DNA of 64,000 nucleotides. Origin: Trichostrongylus colubriformis (taxonomy: Eukaryota; Nematoda; Chromadorea; Rhabditida; Trichostrongylidae). Location of the stretch: assembly GCA_963978905.1 (NCBI GenBank), contig OZ022256.1, forward strand, positions 21,887,743 to 21,951,742, written 5' to 3'. Positions 21,332 to 35,366 of this stretch are shown piece by piece; the first letter of the stretch is position 1, and each line of letters opens with the position of its first letter. Position numbers and translations under genes: made by a program. The notes beneath the pieces are model-generated. The model was given only the letters and a program-made list of their open reading frames with translations, was not told where the DNA came from and made no database searches.

Positions 21332-21991
21332 TCCTACCATATATAATCGGCTAAGTGTGTCGGTATGTGTGTGTGTCTGTGTGTGTGTTTGACCGGAAAT
21401 TCATATCTCGCGTCGCACAAAGCTGGTACCCTGATTATTTGAAGAGATATGGGGGGGGGGGGGGGGTGATGAGGGGACATTAATGGTGAGGGACCGGAAG
21501 TTATAGCAACAGATAAGGGCTGCTAAGGAGCCTCGAAAGACGAATGGCGGGAAATTCATATCTCGCGTCGCACAAAGCTGGTACCCTGATTATTTGAAGA
21601 GATATGGGGGGGGGGGTGATGAGGGAACATCAATGGTGAGGGACCGGAAGTGATAGCAACTGATAAGGGCTGATAAGGAGCCTTGGAAGGCGAATGGCGT
21701 GAATTTGATATCTCGCATCGCAGTAAAGATGGGAGCCTGAATTTACATATCAGTTGGGCTGGCGCACACTACTGGCGCGTCACACATGGAAGCATGCAAA
21801 ATGAGCTTGATCGATGTCGACTGATGCGGAAGGACGAGATTGACGGGAGGGATTTGTTTCCTTTTTCCGTTGCGGATTCCCTGTTTATGCGAACTGTTTG
21901 AATGGTGATAGTACTGATCGATTGATGCGATCAAGCTCAATTAGCATGCTTCCACGTGTGACGCGCGCAGTATGTGCGCCAGTCCAACTGG
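21332..21991 (+). mobile_element. non-autonomous Helitron, copy 2
   Basis: The 5' end TCCTACCATATATAATCGG matches copy 1 with one base missing and follows an A. The 3' end CCAACTGG is followed by T, preceded by a GCGCGC/GTGCGC stem around AGTAT. The interior contains a GT microsatellite (about 21361-21390) and 2.3 units of the same 150-bp satellite as copy 1, with a long G run inserted in each unit. An inverted duplicate of the 3' end lies at 21751. It has no coding capacity. The frame 21683-21901 is spurious. Confidence 0.75.
21401..21720. repeat. satellite units with poly-G runs inside Helitron copy 2
   Basis: CATATCTCGCGTCGCAC starts units at 21402 and 21557 and, diverged, near 21707, giving periods of about 155 and 150 bp. 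Compared with the array at 2740-3670 the units are reverse-complemented and carry G runs (about 18 and 10 bases at 21451 and 21607) where copy 1 has ACCACCCCC-like sequence. Confidence 0.85.
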
Positions 21992-24900
21992 TGAATATTT
22001 AATATAGAAAAACTCGATCGAAAGTCAGAAAAGAAAAGGTCAGAGTACACTGCAGAATGGCAGCGAGTTGTAACAAGAAGGCTCCACGCGGTTAGCTAGG
22101 TGTGACACAACGTCATGCAGGCTCGACAAGAACGTGTAGGTTATCTAAAAATCGGTTTTGGCTACATGATGTACTTCGCCCGTCACACGGCATCAGCAAC
22201 TTTTTCGAATCCATGCTCATACGTCATTGGTGTCCCCATGAGTCACAGAAAGCGGAGAGTGTACTCTCTGATGGTGAGGTCCACCATCCGATTCCGTTCT
22301 TCTAAGCAATTTATGATAGCTGGCTAAGCCGGCTATGAATTGTGGAAAAGATGGCAGTCGTTCTCATTCACACACTCACTCTCGGTCGTTTGGTTCAAGC
22401 TGCACTGCTCCTCCGATAACGCAACATGCCTGCATGCCATCCCAGTGCGACGACACCCAGTGCGACGTCAGTACACTGCAGAATGGCAGCGAGAGTACAA
22501 AATAGGTGTTTATAAAATGAACAGGTGATATCATTACCATAACCTCACAATGACACTCTAAGATCCGTCAGTTTCTCCTTACTTGGAGCGGTTGTTTTGC
22601 TCTCTCATTCTCGTAACACAATCATCCATTTGCGGATGGACAGACATACCGTCAAACCCACAGGCAAACACATGCTCAAATTAATGGTTCATATAATATA
22701 AGATGTTCCTTGCGTTACAGCAGTGAGATGGGCAGTGAAATGGTACCGGGCTTTTTTCGAAATATTCTAAAAGATTATTTTCAATGCTTCTCAAAGATTT
22801 ATTTCAACTTAGAAAGTAGGGAGGGAGTAAGAGTCCAGCAACTACAAGGTTTTAAAACTCAGTGCTAGGTTCTTTGTAAAAATCTTATGGATTATAGATT
22901 AACAGGTTTTTCATTAGCAAAAATAACAGACAATGTTCAATTGGTTAGATTTATTGACAGACTAAAAAATATTTAAATATTCAAAGCTGACACTTTCATC
23001 CAAATCAATGGTTTATCATGATATTTGAAAGGAATAAAGTCGGTTAAGATTCACTATAATAGGAACATCAAGCACTTCTTTCAGAAGCTCAAAGAAGATA
23101 ATAACGCTGTGGTAAGAAGGATATCAGTATCACCAGTTCGTTTACATTAACTAAGCATTTGTATTCATCAGTAGGATTGGGGCTTCCAAAAAAAAACTTG
23201 CTCGGAAGGAATAACCCTCATGAAGCCTCACGTTGGGACCAACGGAAATGACAATACAGCACATGGCCCAACGGTAGTATAAAAAGTGACATCAGACTCA
23301 TCGATATGCCGAGAAAGAAGCTGAAGGCCAAAAATGGTTGTCTCCTAGCAAAGATCACTCTATTCACTGCGTCAGGCACATCACTTAGGCTGTATTTATG
23401 GCTCGCACGATCGCGCAACCGTAATATGGCATGTGTCGTCGTGCCCACTCTCACTTGTGCGTACTATTTTCCCACACTCGCGGATGCTCTGCGAGTAGTT
23501 ACAGACTGCGACTGAGGGAAAACAGCACATCATTTGAGAGTGCACACGACGACACATGCAATCGCACTATTTATTCTGTCTGTCGCAGTTTCGCAAGGAC
23601 TTATCACAGCCTGAAAAAGACAATTCTAAATGTAGTTACTATTCGTCCCACCGTCTTCTTTTTGGCGAAAGAAAGCAAACTAATCATGGCATGTGCTTTT
23701 GCTAGAGGTCATGAAAAAGTAACGTTGAAGAAAGGATCTGTTACGGCAAGGAGGCGCAGATTAGTCTAAGTGATCGGTCTCATTTGAAGAGCAATGCATA
23801 GATTTAATTCACTTTTTTAAGGCCAAATGTGCAAATGAGTCCTCTCCTGCACTGTTATCAGATGATGGAAGTTTCGGCGTTTTCACCTTTCCTTTTGATA
23901 AAACCTTCCAAAGAACCTAAGGAGGTGCTTCAAGTGTGACATGATCATCAAGATTTTATGACAGTGTCCTCAGATCACATTATATGTTACAATTTATGGG
24001 TATGGTGTATAGACCTTGCCTAGCTCTATAATTGCCACTTTTTGTCGGTTAGCTGTGCTAATCCCAGGCTTCTATCCTGTAGTGAGAACGGATTCAGATA
24101 GGACGATCAGAGGGAGATCGTGAATTATGAAATGTCTGAGTAGTTAGCAGTAAGAGCAGAAAGCGAGACAGTTAAAGTAGGTGCACCGATTTGTCATTAT
24201 GCTCGACAAACTATCTGTCAAAAGCTATGAAAAGTCTTGCAAAATGACGATGAATTTTCCCAAAATATACCGTACTTTACAGTCGACAACATCATTTCCT
24301 GTAGCGTAGACTGTTGAGGTCTCTAGATTGTTTTCGCATTCAAGCAGGTGGTTCTTAGGGTTGTTGTTGGCAACAGTGATCTCGCAGAGTGGGAGTGGAA
24401 ATTCATTTCAAGAGGAAATTACTGAAACCAAGAAACGGATATTGCTTCCTTGGTGCCCTTCCAAAGCCATATGACCACCGATCAAGAAGCGAGGGCTAGT
24501 GTTTGAGAAGTTCTTGATGGGCCAAAGATCTAATCGTGGAAGAGGCTGGGAGAAAGCATCAAGTGAATAATTTCTGGTCAAAAACTGGAGGAATGTTGCG
24601 GTATACACTACTGATGCTCTGCTTGTTCTTACAAGGTTGATAGCTTCAACGGTGACTCTCTTGAAAAATGTTGCCCTTTTGCGCATATTTAACCTACATA
24701 TTTTCTATTAGTAGTCTACAGATATGGTCGGTGAGATGGGGAATGATATTTTGTTCACCAACCTAACCTAAGGAAAGTGTAGTGAATTAATTTTCTTCAA
24801 ATTACCACCTCTCCCCCTCATAACCATAGCTACCGTGGTATATAATGGAATCGTGATAAAAAAGCCAAATTATATAGAGAAGTGCATACGTATGCGCAAA

Positions 24901-26616
24901 CAGATCGTGCTTATATGCATGTGTGGATGTATCCGGCGCCCACAATACATATTCGATGAGGAATTCGTCCGACTCTTGTCATTCCTTCGAACAAGTCACT
25001 CGTGTCAAAAGACGACATACCATGATGCTGTAAAGAAGCGTTGTCAGTTCAGCATTCTTTGTATATCAACTCAGGCGTCAGTTTTGATTCTAAAAGAGTA
25101 CAAAACACGCAGAAATCAGTTTCAGTAGCCACGAACTAGGCAGTTACGGTAGCCACGAATAGCGAATTGTGCATTTCGAGAGCAGTGCAGTAAACCTTTC
25201 TCATACCTTTAAAGGCACATTCCGCGTTCGTCGAAGAAGGAGGCCGGCTGGTAATATTGATAGGAGAGCGTTGAGATTGTGTCGAGAACGCTCTTCCCAA
25301 CACATGATGGTCCATCTCATACCTGTCTCGGCAAACGCGAGGTGTCTTTTCAAGCTTGCCAAAGGACGGACATATCAAATTCTTGGTTAAACCAAATCCT
25401 TTGGTTCCATATGGATTCCGTCGAGAAAGCCTACAACATGGGGAAGCCACAATGACGCCATTGAAATAAAAGTCAATGACAATTCATCGGACTTATACAC
25501 GGTAGTAATATTATCAGAAGACAGCCGTATTTGCTTACATAAAGAATCAGCGAATCTCCGATTTTTGTGCCCCTGTCTTGGATATTAAGGCTAGAAATCG
25601 TGACCTCTCCTTCATTAGACAGCGTAGCTTTTCCCTTCAATGTGGTTCTGCTTGCCACCGTGCGATGAAAAAAAGTCATGATTTACGAATGAACAGGAAA
25701 GTTGCATTGCCGATAACAGGATTCCAGGAAATCGACGAGCATTATAAAGTTGTTGTTTGAGGGATTTGAAGGAAGAGGAAGCACTTGCAAGAGCGACGAT
25801 TTGGAAACATTCGTGACACAGTGTTTACTTTGTGCCCAACGGCAGGCATTCCTAATAAAACCATGTGAATATGTTTGTCCCGCCCATAGTTGTACGTGTC
25901 GTGCGCAGGAACGTCGCACTGTTGCACCAACCCTGTTGGTGCACAAGGTCACATTCATCGTCGTGTGATGGTTCATCCCACAGTTAGCTGTCAGTTTGAT
26001 AGCCTCATTACCATAACTGTTCTTACCGCTTTCACTCAAAATGCTGATGTGATGTGGATAAAATTCGGTCCTGGGCTATATTGCGTTATAGTGGGAAAAA
26101 GAATGGTAATATGTGACTGTGACGAAAAACGCCAACCCCTAAGGAATTCGAAAATTCGCTGTTATTTACATTTTCTGCTTCCTATCCCCACAATTTAGAC
26201 TTACGTACTAGATCTATGCTGCATGAATTAACAAAACAATAATTCTGAGGACACTGAGTGGACTATAAGCTGCTCTATGCAACTGAGAGCTCAAATGAAT
26301 CACTATTTCTGAACGTTAGTCCCGTAAGAAGCCTTGGAAAATATAGATATTCTCTGTTTCAAATCGCAATAGTCGAGGGTGTTTCCATTCAAAAGCGCGC
26401 ATTGCGTAGGGTAGAGTTTCCAATCATTCCCATGGGCGAATAGATCCACCAGCAACTACGATACTTGCTATATGCCGTCAGGTGATGCGGAGACTAATTT
26501 CAAGCGAGTGAAATTCTTGCTCGGCTTCTCTTTATTCTGCTTTACAAATGGAAATTTGGTAAACATGTGTCTGCTTTGGGAAAAAACATAGCTTACAGCA
26601 TTATAATTGGTAACTG
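21992..26616. other. gene-poor stretch
   Basis: No gene recognised in 4.6 kb. It contains a dispersed pair of TACACTGCAGAATGGCAGCG (22045 and 22470) and an imperfect inverted repeat around 23385-23600, centred on TGTGTCGTCGTG and its complement. Modest frames lie at 24408-24686 (minus) and 25890-26198 (plus), without family resemblance. AAAGGCACATTCC at 25211 resembles one end of family T elements but has no partner. Confidence 0.4.
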
Positions 26617-27529
26617 CAGGGTGTCTCAAAATTACGGGCCACAATGTATTGCAATATTTTGTTGACAGAGTAAATAAAAAACCAACTCATTCATAACTTT
26701 ACACACATCATGTATGACAAGGCACGCAGTCATAGTATATGGTGCGCTGCCCCGACAAGAATACAAGCTCGAAGTCTCTTGTTCGCCCAACCGCACATGA
26801 CACGCAGGTTTCCCCATATATTCCTTCAAAAATCTTTCCCAGTTTTACTTTCTTACTCCATGCTAGGATGACTGGTTCGACAGAACTTGATTTTAATTGG
26901 GGACCCTGGCAGAAGATCAATAGAATCAAGTTTTGGGAGGTTTGACGGACGCCTCGGAAAGTGCTAGATTCGGGCAGATAGGGTCGGCAGCACTTTTGCA
27001 TCAGTTTAATTCTTGAGACTGGAGCACCATGCGTCTAAACTCATCTATTGTTGTTACGGAGAACCAGTTAGACCAGCTCTTCATTAGGTCTAGCAGCGTG
27101 CTCTTCATGTTCACATTCCCGCAAGTTTTAGGCCGAAGTCGACGGAAACCAACAGGACATCATCATTATACTCCTAGTCATTACTGAGACTCGCTTACTG
27201 TATCCAAACCACCTATCGGCGTGGTATACCCTACCAAACAATGTTGGCCACAATGGTTGCCTTTAATGGTTCGGGTCACGAAAATTTTTTTTGTTTGAAT
27301 AAAAGTACAATGAGGTGTGTGTCACCGTTGAAGCAAATGACCGCGAAATGAGTTTGAAAAGTTTTTGAAATCTCAGAAATATTATGAGCTTCACCATGAC
27401 AAGAATGCACCCTACTAGAAGAAGATCCTGTGCATCCACTGAGCAGAAAATAAAAGATAAAGAATCCTTATGTGAGTACAGAGGAATATAAAGAGACAAG
27501 AACACAGGCGCCCATTCTGGGACACGCTG
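26617..27529. mobile_element. possible TIR element, degenerate
   Basis: The left sequence CAGGGTGTCTCAAAATTACG and the complement of the right end, CAGCGTGTCCCAGAATGGGC, are similar over about 20 bases and resemble Tc1-type termini. No target duplication is evident. Internal frames (minus 26632-27001 and 27263-27505) show no clear transposase motif. This is a tentative call. Confidence 0.3.
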
Positions 27530-27904
27530 TATATGAGGTTACCCCGAACAATTGTCCACAAAATTCTATTAATTTCTTCTGTATCTCCTCTTACACGTTC
27601 TCGAGGAAGACCAGACGGCAAATGCAAAAGTTTCTAGGAAAAATAAATTGTTTCCAGTAAGGACTAATTGAGTGAAACTGAGCTCTTCGTCCTCACCTCA
27701 GCACACTATAAAACTCATCCTTTTCTGTCGATGACCAGACTAGCACCATCGGTACCGTCCACTCCTTCGAGTGACTGCAACGGCCGTTGAGGAGCGGGCT
27801 GGTGCCTAAAAATTGTTCGATTACGGTCAGTTGGAATGAGTTTGACGCGAATTTTTTTCTGTCCCCAGTTTGTGATAGAAATAGTGAGATTAAGTCGGCT
27901 TTGT

Positions 27905-28120
27905 TAGTGTAGTGTCAGGTGACACCCGCTTCCGCTCTCTGTGTGCTCAGATCAACCAAGTCTTCCACCCTTCCGGGGTAGTGGATTGGTACCAAATTTC
28001 TGAGAGGATAAAAACACTGACTTGTACGGCAGGACTCAACAGGTCATTTAGACCGACCACTTACCACTATGATCTGAATGGAGCTGGAATGCGCGACGTA
28101 CTGCAAAAGGGGATTAAATA
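27905..28120 (+). repeat. tRNA-like SINE, copy 1 (internally shortened)
   Basis: It starts with GTGTAGTGTCAGGTGAC, an A-box-like segment shared with copies at 33090 and 45831. The B-box region is deleted. The body motif TTGGTACCAAATTTC, followed by GGATAAAAACACTGAC, and the tail with GGAATGCGCGACG match the other copies. Small frames through it have no meaning. Confidence 0.6.
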
Positions 28121-31100
28121 ATTATGTCAAAACTCTATCCATTGTCTTTTTATTTGATTCTCTCGGACTTTAAAAAATGTCGGCCACGCCCTGTATGGTG
28201 ATCATCGCTACATTTACATTTGTAGTATGTATGTAGAGTTTGATCCATAGAGAATGCAACATGATTTACAGTATTTTTCGGATGAACGCATTTTGAAGCA
28301 CTTTCCTGCTAAATCTCTTGAACCATAATTTGGCACAAACAGCGGCATATATTTCACTTTTACACCTCTCGACGCGACTGCAAATCTCAGACCACTGGAG
28401 TATGACCCAGCGGTAGAATTTTTATTTTAAGGCGCCTCTGAAACTTCCACTACCTTTTACGACTAGTGCAGAGCAGATGCAGAGCTGTTCAACCCCTGCC
28501 ATTAGCAATGCTTATTCGAATAATTCCGATCCTTCTGAAGGACAGAACCTTTTTGATGTATACTCAACTGCATGGCGAACGATTAATGAGTCACGAAGAT
28601 TGGTAAGTACATCGCCAAAACAAGCGCCGAAAGTGCAAATTCTTGCTCGCTATTGCTGTATATTCCATATCTGACAAGCATCAATGCTATTAATCAACTC
28701 AGAAAAAGAAAACCAAAATCGAAGTTGGTACTGATATTCCGAGCCATTGAAATTCTTACACTCATATACACCCGATATTATATTACCCGTACTACTTTCT
28801 TTCACTTCACAACGATATGGTAGCCTTGAGGACGCCGCATATCTGAAGCACGCTCGCGCCGATTCCTGCCATTCAGGTTTATCACCTGCTTGACATCAAA
28901 AATGGTGCGGGCTTAGTATCCGCATGAACAGCTTTCATTCTGACGTGAGGAAATATTTTCCTCTAGTAGAAATATGCTAAAGATTTATTGCTCCATCATT
29001 ACTATTTCCCACGTAAACGAGCGGAAGAACATTGCACTCTCTACAGCAGCTACTTCTGGAAATGCCCCACGAATTTTGCAATTTGAAACCCCTTCCAGAT
29101 TTATGCGGATATGGATTCAAATTCCTCGGACACGTCTTCCGTTCCTCAGAGAATTCAATATTTTCCCATGAAATAAAATGAGGGTATCTTTTCGGACACC
29201 AAATTGAATGTCAGATTCATTTCCTAGCGCATTTCCTGCCAAGCGACCCTCGCAGTAATAATTTCGGAGTCCAAGTGAAGATGGGACTGCTTTTGATCAC
29301 TTCAGGAGTCCTGTCTTCAGAACACTCATTCATTTCTTACTTCACTTTTCAACTGATAGAGTGACTGTGGGATCCCACGATAATTTTTTTTTCGACTTTT
29401 TTGAGCATGTGACGGTGAAATCGGTCACAGTCGGATCTGCACCCAGTTCCAGGAGGAAGGAGTGATAATTTGGGTTCGAAAACGTAGAATATTATGTTCC
29501 ACTAACTGAAGGGGGAGGCTCGGGGATACTGCGCGTGTGGTCCAAGAGCGCTGAATGCTCCTCTTTACATAACGGCAGACCCGCAGACATTGTGAATAAA
29601 AATCTTATGCATGAAGTATCTTAGAATGGGGTAGACTACCGTCATTCGCCTTTCTCTATCGCTTTAGAGTGAACGATTTGCAAGGAAACATCTGTGGTAC
29701 ATGGGTAGTTTTTCGAATGAATGATGCCTTTTCAGCAAAAAATTCGCACTTTGCACGGTAACCTTGGTGGAACCCAGACCTACCTACAATCAAGTGGTTC
29801 GAGTGAATCTCTCCCTCCCTTGCGGCTTCTTAACCTACTCCTTTGACTGGAGGTCTCACTGAACGCCTTCGCAACAAGTGACACAATTATCCCTGTTTGT
29901 TCTTGCGGTGGAAACGACCAGGAAGCATGAGCATCCGAGCGACATCTCCATTGTTCACTTACCACGGAATGAATTTCTGGGAGAAACCAATTTCTTCGTT
30001 TCGTTAGTTACCCACTATTCAATGGTCATGTTGGCGTTCTCCGGCACTTTGACGTGCTGTTTCAAGAATGAGAGTGTTCCGTGATAGTTATGGCAGTGAA
30101 AAAGCAGACTCATCCATTTTATGATGTTCCTCTACATTCCCGACCCAAAAAAAACGTGTTTTCAGTGGTACGTGCCTTGTGTCGAGCAAAAACGTTGAGT
30201 GAACCGTCTAACGTGACGTCGCTTCGATCAAACAGGTTCTTATTGTGATGCATCTTTTTCGAAACTGAAAGCGGTCACAAAAGTCAGTTTTCAGTGCCAG
30301 TCATAGATAAAAGCAATGAAAAAGGAACTTCGGCAGGGAACAAGTGGAAGGATTTGAAGTGCTGTGCGCAGCACGTTGCTCTGAACTTGGCAGTTCCGCT
30401 CATGCTGGGATCAGCATTCACAACCCGTGGTTTCTGACACTTGCAATGAGGTTCTGTTAGAAACTGCTCACGAAATCCCCGTGATATGGCGTACTTCGCT
30501 GTAATGAGAATGCCTAATGTTACTCTTTAAAACCCAATATTTGAGTTTTATTGTATAGTTGTGTGCATCACATGTATAACTGTGATGGTATTAGGTGATG
30601 GATTTCACCATATGAGTCACCAATAAAGTGTTAGATAATGGTTTTCATCACTCACGGGGTTCGCTTTGCGGCAGCCGCTGACCTCGTTGTAAAGGTAAGG
30701 GAGGGCAAAGGGTATGGTAAGGGTAAGTACCAGTGCACATTTCTGAAATGCCGAATCGGAGACATGGTTGTATGGAGGTGAAATGTGCCATTCTGAAGGG
30801 TTGCTGGTTTTTGGAGCAGGAGCGACAGGTGTAAGGGGCTCAAAATAATCTTATCGGTAACATCTTCAGATTGTGCTATCTCATTTCTAGCAGCTCGCCA
30901 ACCGCATCAGTTAGCTACTGAGATGGGTTGGGACACCGTTTTCGCGGTTCCAGTACGGTAGAGATGTTGTAATGTGTCACCTAGCCCGGTAACCATGCTT
31001 ATCACAAGCACTTCTGAGACATCAGTAATAATTTAATTAAAGTGCGCGCCATTACGGCAGAAAATTCGCGTCGCCGCACACACCAGTAAATTGTAGTGAG

Positions 31101-33089
31101 ACGGAGACTTGTGAGCGACTCTGAGGTGAACATTGTACGGTAGAATATGGCACTTCGTCCTCAGAAATAGTGAGGGCATTCGCTAAAGAAAGAGGTGATC
31201 CGAGCATAATGGGGCACTCCTTCAGAAACCTTCAAGGCGATTAGAAGGACCTCTGAGGAGCGTCTCCTTGACCATATACCGTTTCAGCGCAATAAGTACT
31301 GGCATCATAATACGAATAAAATCACTGACACTGCACTTGAAAAAGGGCTCGATAATGAGAAATTAAATGTTAAAAGTCTTACTGTGGACTGAGACAGGCT
31401 AAAATCCGTCCGGCCCATGTCGAGCTACGTCTCGGCGGTCGCAACATGAGAAATAGATTGCCTGCAAGGTAGGTGGGACGTCTATTCATAGGTCCTGGAC
31501 GCAACTCAATAGATAAACAAAATGGGTGGGAATACATAAGATAGGCACGAAGTTAATGAAGCCGAAGTAATGGACGCGAGCATCGGAAGCACACGATCGA
31601 AAAAACAAGCATGACTCCAAATCCTTCAAATGTTTTTGCTAAAGTGGGAGCGAATTAGCTATTTATTCAAACATGTGCAATCGTAGGCAGGCTCAGAACT
31701 CTTTGACAGAAGCATCCAAGCATTAGCATTCAATAAAGTCAAAAGTTTTCGATATGATTGGCAAGTCCAACGGGGTTGCCGGGGGGAGGGGATGGGTTTC
31801 GAAAACGTTTCAGAAAAGCCAAGTGATATTCAAAACCCTCTCGGTTCCTCAGAGCCACGCCCCGAGCATTGTCGATTAAGGCGTGTTGGTCATTCGCTGA
31901 ATGCTCTCGTAGCCAATGTCCCAGTGGGAGCGCGCACAACTCCTTATCACAAGTCAAACATATGGTACAACTTCTAGAGCTTTATTAGCAAAACAGCACT
32001 GAAGATTGAGTCATTTTTTACGATGGACCATAGAGATGGGGTTGAATGTAGCATTCAGTCAGGAACCGGAGTGGCGCAAAGTGGTTATGGTGTCGCGCGC
32101 AGTTACACGGAAATCGATGCCAACAGTTCTGTAGGTGAACAGACGGTGAACGACATATGAGCGGTGCAGGGACTGATCAAACGATACTCCTGTTGACTCT
32201 GCTAAGAGGAATCGGTAGGCACCAACAACACATTTTTTTGATTTACCAACATTTTGCGGCAGATTAATCCGCTTGAAGCCGTCGTACCGTCATAACTCCA
32301 CCCGAGGTGGATGAGCTACAAAGAGGTGGCTAGCAGCAGATTTGTCTCGGTGCCTTGAATCCAACTACATATGTCAGGTTCAAATTTGACCATTAACTCA
32401 CTGGTTTTTCTTGAGAGCTGACCAATTTCTTTTTTTGACCTCAGAGTAGGGCTTCGGTTTTTTGGGTCCTTCATTCATATTTTCCAATAATTTTCCTCAA
32501 TCTTATTCACGAATATCACTTCGTAGCGCATCCCTCTCAAAAATACAAAACACTTTTCAGCAAGGCATTTAAGGATATTTTGGGAGCTTCGAAGCCTATT
32601 CATTCAAAATCAGTGAGGAAACCAAGCAAGCCAACCAGGGCCCCATCACATCAGTAAACAACATTTGATAGGAACTGCTTACTGCTGCAGTTCTTATAAT
32701 AACAACGCAAGACTTTGACCTGATCTGCGCAGAGTAATTAGAGGTTTAGTGAGCCATTAGTTGACTGAGCTAGCCACACTTTTTCGTGCTTTCCGTCTAT
32801 CTTCACGTTTTCACGTAATGTAACGTCGTGGTGCTAACCATGGTTTGGAGCTTGTACAAATATAGGTGTCATCAATATCATACAGCTATCATTATTCGCA
32901 GCTTCTACGAATGCCACTACTATCTAAGGAACACTAGGTGTTTCCTTAAAACCCCTAGCGACTTTCGCTACCCATGGTGCTGTTTCAGAAAGAGTGAAGG
33001 GAATATTTTGTAACCAAATACACGAAGACAGGTTCTCAGGACCATAGCTTGAAGACGGGGAGATGTTCTACAGAGTATGTGAAATGGGT
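28121..33089. other. gene-poor stretch
   Basis: Nearly 5 kb with only short frames. No terminal repeats, RNA genes or coding domains recognised. Small GC-rich patches near 30660-30840 and 31400-31460 remain unexplained. Confidence 0.4.
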
Positions 33090-33335
33090 GGAGTTGGCTG
33101 TAGTGACAAGTGGTGAGCATTCTCACTTTCATAGTGCGGGTACCATATCCCGCATCATAGCTCGCCCAACCCAACCAAACTTTCCATCTTTCAGAGGTCG
33201 CTTGAGTTGTACTAGGCTCGTCTGGAAGAATAAAAACACTGACTCCTAAATCGTCTCTCCTCACTGGATAGGCTATTCGCAATCACTTACTACCACAGTT
33301 TTAAATGGGACTAGAACACGCGGCGCAGATCAGCG
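33090..33335 (+). repeat. tRNA-like SINE, copy 2
   Basis: Box-A-like TGTAGTGACAAGTGG near 33099 and box-B-like GGGTACCATATCCCGC near 33139 stand about 40 bp apart, as in a Pol III internal promoter. The body carries CGCCCAACC, CTTTCCATC and AATAAAAACACTGAC in the same order as the copy at 45831. The minus frame over it is spurious. Confidence 0.6.
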
Positions 33336-34842
33336 CCAAAAACTTTATCCTTGAATTTGTCATGGAAGAGCCGCTAGACTGCAGTCCTGCGATCTAGCGA
33401 CTTCTCTAGGACGCTACCTACAGCGTGTAAGCGATAGATGATCCGTTCATTTATTTTTCTGATCTCCACCAAAAAAGCTTTCAAACTTTCGAAATGTTTA
33501 AAATGCTCCTCCAAAAAATGTACTGCAAAATCGAGAAAAAGTGTGCCAAAAAAGATGGCAGTGGGCAAAAGATGAAAGAGAAACTGTTGAAAATGTGAAC
33601 ATAGAACTCAACTACTAAAGCCCGACTTGAAGGTCAAAAAAAGAACTTTTGTCAGCTTGCTGGTGACCAAAGTATCAAAATCAGTGTTGCAAGTATCGTT
33701 GGTCTCGCCGCACCAAGACAAATCAAGAACTTTCCATCTATTTCCATTTCGCTGAGTTCAAACGAATGTGTGTCACACGGTAACAACCTTTTATTTCTGC
33801 GTGGAAGAAAAAAACCCCTCCACTCCGTGGCTGCTGAATCGAGTCCACAGAGCGAGGAGCAATGCGATCAGTCAGGCACGCGAGACATTGGAAGGCTATG
33901 GTCCTTCACAAAATTGATAGAATTAAACGCACAAGGAAAAATGTGTCTGGGTGTTGCAAGTCCCAGAATGACTACACTGTTTAATCACTACAGTCAGCGA
34001 GACGTTTGTTCATAAAAGTCCATTGTTAGGAACAATTTTAGGAACAATTATTTGCTTATTAGCAAACTTATGACTTCCATTACTTATTTGCAGTGCCGCT
34101 CTAGAAACAGGGTTATACGAGGTGGTGGCAGCGGAATCGTCGGAATATCAAGTGAGCAAAATGAGCTCTTTACTTTAGACGGGAGTATGGTAAAAGTAAA
34201 TGAGGTCATCGCAAGGGGTGAACTGCAGGCGCCTCGCTGGTCCCTTTGACTGGTCACGCGGTAGGTTGCGCGTCCGCCCTCTTCTCGCTGGACCTCAACT
34301 GATTAGACTGTCCTGACGCACACTTTAATAGAAGCTGGTGTTTGCATGCAGCACAATATGTTAAATCACGTCATGTCCAAAACTGTGATGATGTATGTTG
34401 ATGTGGGTTGCACTGTAAGGAAGGAAAACTTGCCGACCGTTCATAAATGGGTGATTGAACCCATGAGAACTTCGTCTGAACAAATGAGAGAGGACCCACT
34501 CAAACAATTCTGTCCACTTCCCGAATGAACAGCTGTGGAAACGCCAAAAAAATGAAGAGAAACAAGCCCAACGAGGAAAACGAGAGAACTCAGTTGAACC
34601 ACGTTGCACATCAACGGCTGCTCAACTCTGGACAAACAACAAGGATGGCAGCCTTTACGCTCATCACCGCTGCCCATTACAGTAAAAACTTCATCTAGGG
34701 AGTGAAGTTGATCCTGATTATGAATACGAAGTTTCCAATGCACACACCGTTTGACAAAACTGATGCTTCACAATGCTTCTCACCTGATTTGTTGGAACCT
34801 TATGTATTCAGTACTCTAGTAACACCAATATAACAATCATTC
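33336..34842. other. unassigned stretch with one possible exon
   Basis: A good acceptor (TTATTTGCAG, ending near 34093) on the plus strand is followed by an open stretch to a GTAAAAG donor near 34189, reading CRSRNRVIRGGGSGIVGISS and onward. No flanking exons were identified and the product is unknown. The remainder shows nothing recognisable. Confidence 0.25.
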
Positions 34843-35366
34843 TTAAAGGCATATTCCAGGATTAGGGAAACATTGCAGCCCTTCCATATGACTTAATAGT
34901 TCCCCAAGGGGGCAGGGAGACTGTCCACATATCAAAGCGCGATGATGAGTCATCGCAGCGCGCGGAGCTCTTAAAGCCAGCTCAGCCTCACCCTGGAGCT
35001 CGGCCGCGCCCATCTCAGACGTGTTTGTTGGCAATGACGGTGGCAATGATGGCAATAACGTGGCAAATGAGGCCTACGCATTGTGTGATAACATAAGATA
35101 AGGAAGAGATACCAATGGTGAAGGAGACGTTGACATGAGGAGACAGGTGATATCCCAGAATTCCTTCTGATACCAGCCAGCGGGAACTGATTCAAAGGCT
35201 CGCTTTCATGGGGCAATCTCGTCTGAGGCTGGATGACAGGAGGCCTTATTTTTGCCCTTTTCGGGGATTTTTTTCGGATTTTTCTTTGTCGTCGTAATCC
35301 TCAGCATCTCTGATTTCATATTTGGCGCTTTGACCCCCTCAAGGCAATCCTGAAATATGCCTTTAA
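34843..35366. mobile_element. TTAA-flanked MITE, family T member 2
   Basis: The left end TTAAAGGCATATTCCAGGAT and the complement of the right end, TTAAAGGCATATTTCAGGAT, form terminal inverted repeats of about 20 bp with TTAA at each end. It has no transposase. A minus-strand frame (35206-35493) starts outside and reads into the right end, so the insertion may have landed in, or donated, part of that frame. Confidence 0.7.

Noticed and set aside
23277..23515. TATAAAAA promoter followed by a 69-codon ORF
   Set aside because: The TATA-like run stands only about 28 bp before the ATG, the product is unrecognised, and the region overlaps an inverted repeat.
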